Shown piece by piece: positions 1 to 6,400 of a stretch of 7,159 bases of DNA. Source of the stretch: Bacillota bacterium (lineage in GTDB: Bacteria; Bacillota_I; Bacilli_A; Erysipelotrichales; Erysipelotrichaceae); the NCBI GenBank assembly GCA_023387245.1, contig JAEWIH010000040.1:1-7159 (forward strand), in the 5' to 3' direction. The notes beneath the pieces are model-generated. The model saw only the letters and a program-made list of their open reading frames with translations. It was not told the origin of the DNA and ran no database searches. Every line of letters starts with the position of its first letter. Position 1 is the stretch's first letter. The position numbers and the translations under genes are program-made.

Positions 1-324
1 GCTATTAAGCAAGCTTTAAAAATGGCTAATTTAGATTTAAAAGATATTGATGTTTTAGAATTGAATGAAGCTTTTGCTGCTCAGTCATTAGGTGTAGTAC
101 ATGAGTTAAGTGAACATTTTAATATTAGTAAAGAAGAAATTATGGCTAAAACTAATTTGAATGGTGGTGCTATTGCGCTAGGTCATCCAGTTGGTGCTTC
201 TGGTAATAGAATTTTAGTTACTTTAATTTATTTAATGAAAAAACATAATTACAAATACGGGCTTGCTTCTTTATGTATTGGAGGCGGAATGGGTGTTTGT
301 GTCGTTGTAAAGAATTATGAATAA
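1..324 (+). CDS. acetyl-CoA C-acetyltransferase (thiolase), C-terminal part, 5' end outside window
   Basis: Only the last 107 residues are present; the frame is open from base 1, so the ATG at 22 is an internal methionine and not the start. The piece carries the diagnostic C-terminal thiolase motifs: NEAFAAQ, then GGAIALGHPVGASG with the catalytic histidine (codon 184-186), then CIGGGMG with the second active-site cysteine (codon 274-276). The first, nucleophilic cysteine would lie upstream of the window. Biosynthetic thiolases condense two acetyl-CoA into acetoacetyl-CoA and CoA in the cytoplasm, and the dehydrogenase and crotonase genes downstream support that direction over beta-oxidation. 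Its stop codon lies inside the start of the next gene (8-nt overlap), which suggests coupled translation. The family is certain. The specific substrate (acetoacetyl-CoA, as in ThlA/AtoB/PhaA) is inferred from context, and a longer-chain ketoacyl-CoA thiolase cannot be excluded from this fragment. Confidence 0.93.
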   Translation, partial: AIKQALKMANLDLKDIDVLELNEAFAAQSLGVVHELSEHFNISKEEIMAKTNLNGGAIALGHPVGASGNRILVTLIYLMKKHNYKYGLASLCIGGGMGVCVVVKNYE

Positions 325-1618
325 AGTTACATTAGAACAAGCTTTGAAACTAGTTAAAAGTCATGATCGAATCATTACTGGCTTAGGTGGTGGTGAGGCT
401 AAAGGCTTTATGACTCGTTTACACGAAGTATTAAATGAAGTTGAAGATATTTCGATTACTACATGCTTATCTTTAGGCAATTATGAATTTATGAAACCGC
501 AATATCAAGATAAAATCTCGATGTATTCGTTGTTTTATAATAAAAATATGCGTGAAGCTAATAAAACTAATCATAATGCTGTATATTGTCCAAGTCATTT
601 ACATTTGTGTGGTAAATGGCATTTAGAGGCTTATGGCAATCCAAATATTTTTATTGTAACTGTATCGCCATTTAATAAGCACGGTTATTGTTCTATGTCG
701 TTTGGTAGTGTTTATGAGCGTCGTTGTTTAGAAGCTGCCGATATGGTAATTGTAGAAGTTAATAAAAATGCGCCGTTTGTATTAGGTGATACTGTAATTC
801 ATGAATCGGAAATCGATTATTATTATGAAGTTGATTTACCTCTACCTCAATTACCAGTAGTACCTGTTTCTGAAAAAGATCAAAAAATTGGTGAACATAT
901 TGCTAAATACATTCAAGATGGAGATACATTACAGTTAGGTATTGGTGGTATTCCTAATGCTTTATGTCCATATTTAATGGAAAAGAAGGATTTAGGTATT
1001 CATACCGAAATGTTGACTAGCGGGGTTGTTGATTTAGTAAAAGCTGGAGTAGTAACTAATAAAGCTAAAACTTTGAATCGTAATTTAATTGTTGCTTCTT
1101 TTATGCTTGGTGATCAAAATTTATATGATTTTGTTGATAATAATCCATGTGTTAGATTTTTAGATTGTTATTATGTAAATATGCCTTCTGTTATGGCTCA
1201 AAATGATAATATGGTAAGTATTAATACAGCTTTAGAAGTTGATTTAAGTGGTCAATGTTGTTCAGAATCAATTGGACCTACTCAATTTTCTGGAACAGGT
1301 GGTCAGACTGATACAGCTGTTGGTGCTCAACATGCAAAAAATGGTAAAAGTTTTATTGCTTTACATTCTACTGCTACTATTAAGTTAGCGGATGGAAGTC
1401 AAAAAGTTGTTTCTAAAATTGTTCCAATGATTAAACCCGGTGCTTATGTAACATTGTCTAGAAATGATGTAGATATGGTAGTTACTGAGTATGGTGTTGC
1501 TAAGTTAAAAGGTGTTGATATGTTTAATCGGGTTAAGCGATTAATTGCGATTGCGCATCCAGATTTTAGAGAAGAATTGATGAAACAGGCTAAAGAAATG
1601 GGAATTTATAAGGAATAA
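317..1618 (+). CDS. acetyl-CoA hydrolase/transferase-family CoA-transferase (butyryl-CoA:acetate or 4-hydroxybutyrate CoA-transferase type)
   Basis: This 433-residue protein has the full length and both halves of the class I CoA-transferases related to 4-hydroxybutyrate CoA-transferase and butyryl-CoA:acetate CoA-transferase. Visible motifs are GIGGIPNA (residues 208-215), IHTEM with the likely CoA-thioester-forming glutamate E231, the CoA-binding loop SGTGGQTD (325-332), a TEYGVAKLKG stretch and a C-terminal AHPDFREEL. Such enzymes move CoA between an acyl-CoA and acetate through a glutamyl-CoA intermediate. Set among thiolase, crotonase and hydroxybutyryl-CoA dehydrogenase genes, the likely job is butyryl-CoA plus acetate to butyrate plus acetyl-CoA, but the sequence does not separate this from 4-hydroxybutyrate or another short-chain acid. 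The ATG at 317 overlaps the thiolase stop by 8 nt and has no clear Shine-Dalgarno, so translation is probably coupled. A shared ancestry with acetyl-CoA hydrolases means hydrolysis is an outside alternative. Confidence 0.88.
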   Translation: MNKVTLEQALKLVKSHDRIITGLGGGEAKGFMTRLHEVLNEVEDISITTCLSLGNYEFMKPQYQDKISMYSLFYNKNMREANKTNHNAVYCPSHLHLCGKWHLEAYGNPNIFIVTVSPFNKHGYCSMSFGSVYERRCLEAADMVIVEVNKNAPFVLGDTVIHESEIDYYYEVDLPLPQLPVVPVSEKDQKIGEHIAKYIQDGDTLQLGIGGIPNALCPYLMEKKDLGIHTEMLTSGVVDLVKAGVVTNKAKTLNRNLIVASFMLGDQNLYDFVDNNPCVRFLDCYYVNMPSVMAQNDNMVSINTALEVDLSGQCCSESIGPTQFSGTGGQTDTAVGAQHAKNGKSFIALHSTATIKLADGSQKVVSKIVPMIKPGAYVTLSRNDVDMVVTEYGVAKLKGVDMFNRVKRLIAIAHPDFREELMKQAKEMGIYKE

Positions 1619-1624
1619 ATAATT

Positions 1625-2401
1625 ATGGAATATGTATTATTAGAGTTAAATGATCATGTGGCTACGATAACTATTAATCGTCCTAAAGCTTTAAATGCTT
1701 TGAGTGTTCAAGTTTTGAATGAGTTAAAGGCTACTTTTGAATCATTAGATTTAGATGTTGTTAGAGCGGTTATTTTAACAGGTGCTGGTGAAAAGAGTTT
1801 TGTTGCTGGTGCTGATATAGATGTTATGAGTAAAATGACTAAAGCTCAAGGAGAAGAGTTTTCGAATTTAGGTAATGGAATTTTTAGAATGATTGAAAAA
1901 TTTCCAGTACCAGTAATTTGTGCTATTAATGGTTTTTGTTTAGGTGGCGGTAATGAATTGGCTATGAGTTGTGATATTAGAATAGCTAGTGAAAATGCTG
2001 TATTTGGACAACCAGAAGTTGGTTTAGGTATTACTGCTGGTTTTGGTGGTACTCAGCGATTAGCAAGATTAATTGGTATGGGTCATGCTAAAGAGTTGCT
2101 TTATACTGGTCGTAATCTTAAGGTTGATGAAGCTTTAAAAATAGGGCTAGTTAATGCTATTTATCCTTTAGATCAATTAAAAGAACAAGCTATGAAACTA
2201 GCGAATAAAATTGCGAAAAATGCGCCGATTGCAATTAGGATGACTAAAGAAGCTATAGATAAAGGTATTAATTTAGATATCGATAATGCAATTGCATTAG
2301 AGGCTAATCTATTTGGTCAATGTTTTGAGAGTGAAGATCAAGTAGAAGGTATGAAGGCGTTTTTAGAAAAGAGAAAAGTTGAAAAGTTTAATAATAGATA
2401 G
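1625..2401 (+). CDS. crt: crotonase / 3-hydroxybutyryl-CoA dehydratase (enoyl-CoA hydratase family)
   Basis: The 258-residue protein matches the usual crotonase length of about 260. It has the oxyanion-hole motif AGADI (61-65), the second oxyanion region GFCLGGGNELAMSCD (103-117) with the catalytic glutamate E111, and QPEVGLG with the second glutamate E131. The 20-residue spacing of the two glutamates is that of classical enoyl-CoA hydratases, and GGTQRLARLIG follows as expected. It interconverts 3-hydroxybutyryl-CoA and crotonyl-CoA in the cytoplasm, taking the product of the dehydrogenase encoded next. The start at 1625 is preceded by AAGGA (1610-1614) at a 10-nt spacing that lies within the end of the CoA-transferase gene; the gap between the two genes is 6 nt. 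Both catalytic glutamates are present, so hydratase activity is expected over isomerase-only or other crotonase-superfamily reactions. The specificity for C4 is inferred from the operon. Confidence 0.93.
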   Translation: MEYVLLELNDHVATITINRPKALNALSVQVLNELKATFESLDLDVVRAVILTGAGEKSFVAGADIDVMSKMTKAQGEEFSNLGNGIFRMIEKFPVPVICAINGFCLGGGNELAMSCDIRIASENAVFGQPEVGLGITAGFGGTQRLARLIGMGHAKELLYTGRNLKVDEALKIGLVNAIYPLDQLKEQAMKLANKIAKNAPIAIRMTKEAIDKGINLDIDNAIALEANLFGQCFESEDQVEGMKAFLEKRKVEKFNNR

Positions 2402-2411
2402 GGGTATAATT
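2400..2411 (+). promoter_or_regulatory. ribosome binding site that fixes the hbd start
   Basis: AGGGG at 2400-2404 sits 7 nt before the ATG at 2412. An in-frame ATG at 2379 would add 11 residues before the Rossmann fold and overlap the crotonase gene by 23 nt. The protein beginning MKVGVLGAGVMGQG at 2412 has the family's normal N-terminus, so the downstream start is chosen. Confidence 0.85.
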
Positions 2412-3248
2412 ATGAAAGTTGGTGTTTTAGGTGCTGGTGTAATGGGGCAAGGTATTGCTCAAACATTTGCTCAAACTGAAGGTTATAGTGTAATATTGGC
2501 TGATTTAACTACTGAATTGGCTCAAAAAGGTAAAGATAAAATTGTTGGCGGATTACTAAAAAGAGTTGAAAAAGGCAAATTAGATCAAGCTGTTTGTGAT
2601 AAAATTGCTAATAACATTGCTGTTGGTACTAAGGATGATTTAAAAGATGTTGATTTAGTAGTAGAAGCTGCTATTGAAAATATGAAAATTAAAAAGGATA
2701 CTTTTAAAGAGTTAGAGTCGATAGTTAAAGCGGATACTATATTTGCGACAAATACTTCTTCTTTATCAATTACTGAAATTGGTAATGGCTTATCTCGACC
2801 AGTAATTGGGATGCATTTTTTCAATCCGGCACCAGTTATGAAATTAGTTGAAGTTATTGGCGGTTTAAATACTCCAAGAGAATTAATTGATAAAATTATT
2901 AAAATTTCAGAAGAAATTGGAAAAACTCCAGTAGAGGTTAATGAGTCAGCTGGGTTTGTAGTTAATCGAATTTTAATTCCGATGATTAATGAAGCGATTG
3001 GCGTATTGGCTGATGGTGTTGCTAGTGCACAGGGTATTGATACTGCTATGAAATTAGGTGCTAATCATCCGATAGGACCATTAGAATTGGGCGATTTAAT
3101 TGGTTTAGATGTTTGTTTAGCGATTATGGAAGTTTTATTTAGTGAAACTGGTGATGCTAAATATCGTCCGCATCCTTTACTTAGAAAAATGGTTAGAGGT
3201 AATAAATTAGGCCGCAAGGTGGGACAAGGATTTTATAATTATAAATAA
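2412..3248 (+). CDS. hbd: 3-hydroxybutyryl-CoA dehydrogenase
   Basis: From the ATG at 2412 the product is 278 residues, the usual size of short single-function bacterial Hbd proteins. The N-terminus is a nucleotide-binding Rossmann motif, GAGVMGQG (7-14). The catalytic pieces of the 3-hydroxyacyl-CoA dehydrogenase family are all visible: NTSS (114-117), MHFFNPAPVMKLVE with H135 and E147 (the His-Glu pair), and GFVVNR with N185, at the family spacing of 12 and 50 residues after the histidine. The C-terminal domain ends in GNKLGRKVGQGFYNYK, typical of the family. It reduces acetoacetyl-CoA to 3-hydroxybutyryl-CoA with NADH or NADPH; which cofactor cannot be read reliably. It is the last gene of the operon, 10 nt after the crotonase gene and followed by an intrinsic terminator. 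No butyryl-CoA dehydrogenase or etf genes follow, so those must lie upstream of the window or elsewhere. Confidence 0.94.
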   Translation: MKVGVLGAGVMGQGIAQTFAQTEGYSVILADLTTELAQKGKDKIVGGLLKRVEKGKLDQAVCDKIANNIAVGTKDDLKDVDLVVEAAIENMKIKKDTFKELESIVKADTIFATNTSSLSITEIGNGLSRPVIGMHFFNPAPVMKLVEVIGGLNTPRELIDKIIKISEEIGKTPVEVNESAGFVVNRILIPMINEAIGVLADGVASAQGIDTAMKLGANHPIGPLELGDLIGLDVCLAIMEVLFSETGDAKYRPHPLLRKMVRGNKLGRKVGQGFYNYK

Positions 3249-3270
3249 TTAATTTAGGATATATAATTTA

Positions 3271-3303
3271 TGAGCAATTTTATTTAAAATTGCTCATTTT
3301 TTT
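3271..3303 (+). terminator. intrinsic terminator of the butyrate-type operon
   Basis: An 11-bp perfect inverted repeat (TGAGCAATTTT at 3271-3281 against AAAATTGCTCA at 3286-3296) with a 4-nt loop is followed at once by seven T residues (3297-3303). It begins 22 nt after the hbd stop codon. This is a textbook Rho-independent terminator and separates the fermentation operon from the fucosidase gene. There is no opposing gene that would need a bidirectional terminator. Confidence 0.93.
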
Positions 3304-3313
3304 ATTTATTAGG

Positions 3314-3342
3314 TTGCATGAAAGCGCTTATAATGATAATAT
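3314..3342 (+). promoter_or_regulatory. putative sigma-A promoter of the fucosidase gene
   Basis: TTGCAT (3314-3319) as a -35 element is 17 nt from TAATAT (3337-3342) as a -10 element. The -10 is preceded by TG one base upstream (3334-3335), an extended -10 arrangement that can compensate for the weak -35. Transcription would start near 3350, giving a 5' leader of roughly 110 nt. A perfect TATAAT at 3329-3334 is an alternative -10, but its -35 partner would be poor. In such AT-rich DNA the exact boxes are uncertain. That a promoter lies between the terminator and the gene is the safer part of the claim. Confidence 0.5.
3319..3332 (+). promoter_or_regulatory. cre-like operator (CcpA catabolite repression site)
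   Basis: TGAAAGCGCTTATA matches the 14-base cre consensus TGWAANCGNTNWCA at every defined position except one (T in place of C near the end), and it contains the perfect dyad AAGCGCTT. It lies between the proposed -35 and -10 elements of the fucosidase promoter, where CcpA binding would block RNA polymerase. Repression of a glycan-degrading enzyme by preferred sugars is the usual logic of such sites. The regulator itself is not in the window. Confidence 0.65.
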
Positions 3343-3370
3343 GTATATAAACGGGCAAATATATTTTATA

Positions 3371-3405
3371 AAAGGGGGAGTGTTTTGGTGATGATATTTT
3401 TGTGA
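3371..3405 (+). other. strong Shine-Dalgarno followed by a very short ORF in the fucosidase leader
   Basis: AAAGGGGGAG (3371-3380) is the strongest purine-rich ribosome binding candidate in the intergenic region, but it is about 80 nt before the fucosidase start. It is followed by consecutive in-frame start-like codons TTG, GTG and ATG (3385-3393) and then a stop at 3403-3405, so it could direct a peptide of only 4 to 6 residues. It may be a translated minicistron or a ribosome standby site in the leader, or chance. Nothing else supports a function. Confidence 0.3.
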
Positions 3406-3458
3406 TAGTTTTTAACAAATTTTAAGATTTAACAACATAATGAAAGGGTAAAGATAAT

Positions 3459-6400
3459 ATGGGAATAAAATTCAAAAAAACTAGTCTTTTTTTAATTTGT
3501 TTATTGCTTATAACATCATGCTTGATGCAAGTAACAATAAATAAGAGTTATGCGCAAAATAAATGGTTGTCTGATGCTGATACAACTACTACTACAGTTT
3601 CTGATCCGGCACCAGATACTGTTTTGCCTGATGCTAATCAGTATCGTTATCAAAAAGAAGAATTATCGGCTTTTGTTCATTTTGGGCCTAATACTTTTAA
3701 TGAAATTGAGTGGGGAGAGCGTTATGGTAGTAAAACTCCTACAGAAATATATCACTTAACTAAAGAATTTCAAGCTGATGAAATGGTTAGGGTTTTAAAA
3801 GAGGCTGGTTTTAAAAAATTGATAATTACTGCTAAACATCATGATGGTTTTGCGATTTGGGATACTAAATATAGTGATTATAAAGCAACAAATTCTACTA
3901 ACCAAGCAAGTGGCGAGAAAGATGTTTTAAAAATTATTTCAACTGCCGCTACTAAATATAATATGAATATGGGATTATATTTATCTCCTTGGGATATTCA
4001 TGAAAAGAGCTATGGTTATTATGATAAAGATGGCCGTCCTACTAATAAACAAAACGATCATTTAGATTATAATGATTTTTATAATAATCAATTAGAAGAA
4101 ATTTTGTCTAATCCTCAATATGGTAATGCGGGTCGTTTTGATGAAATTTGGATGGATGGTGCTAAGGGGCATGGTGCTAATGCTCAAGATTATGATTTTA
4201 ATAGATGGTTTGCGACGATCCAACGATATGAAGGTAAGGAAGCTGGTTTTGAAGCGGATGCTATGCTTTTTGGTGCTGATGCTTATACAACAGTACGCTG
4301 GATAGGTAATGAGCATGGTTTGGCTGCTAAAAATACATGGTCAAAATCTAAAGTAGATAAAGTACGAAATACGATTAATAGTAAAAAAGTTGGCCATTTT
4401 ATGGTTGGTTTTGAGGATGGTAATCAGTGGACTGTTCCTGAGGCTGATGCTAGAATTACTTCTGGATGGTTTTGGGGGACTAGAAAAAAAACACCAAAGA
4501 GTTTATCTGACTTAGCTCATATGTATTTTAATTCTGTTGGTAATAATTCGGTGTTGTTATTAAATATTCCTCCTAATAATGAAGGTTATGTTGATAAAGA
4601 GATATTAGATAGAGTGGCTGAGTTTGGTCGAGAAATTAAAACGAGTTTTGCCTTGAATTTAGCTAATTTAGAAAAGGCAACTATTAAGGCTGATAAAATA
4701 CGTTTAAATTCTAGTGTATATAAGCCTAGCAATCTAGTTGATAAAAATCAAAATACTATTTGGTCGACTAGTGATGGTGAAAATAGTGGTAAGATTTTAA
4801 TTGATTTTAAACAAACTACTACTTTTGATATAGTTTCAATTGAAGAAGCTATTCAGTTTGGACAACGTATTAATTCTTATACAGTTGAATATCGTCTAAA
4901 TAATGGTGAGTGGAAAACTTTGGATAGTGGTGAAACTATTGGGGCTAAGCGATTAATTCGGACTGGTGCGATTAAGGCCGATCAAGTTCGTATTAGTGTT
5001 TCTGTTCCAGAGGGTAAAGTGCCGATATTGAGTGAAGTTGGTATTTATAAAGCGTCTAAAGGTTTTGAAATTTCTAATTCTGCTCCAGATGGTATTGATG
5101 TATTTGATATTAATAATGATAATATTTTTAAATTTGTTGGAAAATGGAATAGCCAAGAAGGTCCTGAATTTATTGGTTCGACTAATAAATGGGCTAGAGC
5201 TGGTTCATCATTTACTATTAACTTTACTGGAAGTAAAATCTTCTTGTTAGGTACTCTAGATCCAGGTCATGGAATGGCTGATATTTATATTGATAATCAA
5301 AAAGTAGAAACGATTAATACTAAAGATTCGTCTAGAAAATTAGGTGCAATTATTTATACATCACCTGATCTTGAACATGGTGAGCATACTTTACGACTTG
5401 AAGTAAAATCGCAGGCTATTGGTATTGAAGCCGCATATGTAATCAATAATAATGGCTTAGGTATGATTGGATTTGAAAATGATAGTTATACTATGAATGA
5501 ATCGGAGCGAAAAGATTTAAAATTAATTCGAATTGGTGGTAGTAGTGGTAGAGTTTCGGTTAGAGTGTCTCCTAATCCTGGTAGTGCGATTCAAGATGAT
5601 TATAATACTGAGTTGATTACTACTGTAACTTTTGAAGATGGTGAAGTGGAAAAAGTGGCACCAGTAGAAACTAAGCGAAATAAAAATCGGACTGGTGATC
5701 AAAATTTTGTTGCTGATATTACTGCTGTTGATAATCAAAAAATTATTATTGGTTTCCATAATACCGCAATTATTACTATCAAAGATGATGAAACACCGGA
5801 TACTTCAGTTTTGCGAGAATTAACTACTGAATTTCAAAATCAAAATAGTGAATGGTATTTATCAAACACTTGGCCAAATTATCAAAAGGCTGGTGAAGAA
5901 GGATTATTGATTTTAGAAAATGCTGATAGTACTAAGGGACAAGTAGAGGAGGCTGTTGCTGCTATTACTAAGGCTAAAGCAGCTTTAGTTAGACGGCAAT
6001 CTTATACTAGTGAAGATCGTTTCCTGTTTCCTGAAATATTAAATAAAACACAAACTTTAGAAGCTGAGTTTGCGACTTTATATAATAGTGGTGATGGCGA
6101 ACGTTGGCCTTTAGAAATCAGTCAAGGACAATGGGCTAGTAATAATAAATATATTAATTCACTAAATAATAATGATTATATAACTATTCCTTATAATGCT
6201 AAATATATTGGTACTTATCAAGTTAAGGCTACATATCGTAGTGGTAGTAGTGTTAATACATTAAATTATCGTGAGGAAAATAATAAAATTAGAGAAGGTA
6301 GTATTGGTGCTGGTTCTAATAATTCAGAGGTTACTAATTCGGTTATATTTAATTTTGAAGTAGTTGAGGCTGGCGATGGGCAATTGGTTTTCTATGGTAA

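Noticed and set aside
2379..2411. Earlier in-frame ATG that would extend hbd by 11 residues
   Set aside because: It lies inside the crotonase gene, has no Shine-Dalgarno, and adds residues before a Rossmann motif that normally starts within the first ten positions. AGGGG at 2400-2404 points to the ATG at 2412.
3412..3441. TTAACA and CATAAT with an 18-nt spacer as a promoter close to the fucosidase start; also two TTTAACAA direct repeats at 3411-3418 and 3428-3435
   Set aside because: Transcription would begin at about 3448, inside the gene's own Shine-Dalgarno. Such matches and short repeats are expected by chance in DNA this rich in A and T.
3550..3759. Forward frame overlapping the start of the fucosidase, and similar ones at 4120-4305 and 5032-5250
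   Set aside because: They are out-of-frame shadows of the GH29 gene; the longer frame carries the catalytic motifs without a break.
5523..5759. Reverse-strand open frames opposite the fucosidase, CoA-transferase operon and Hbd (also 2585-2824, 4092-4316, 4953-5156)
   Set aside because: They lie wholly within well-supported genes on the + strand, encode low-complexity Asn/Ser/Ile/Thr-rich peptides that mirror the opposite codons, and lack ribosome binding sites.
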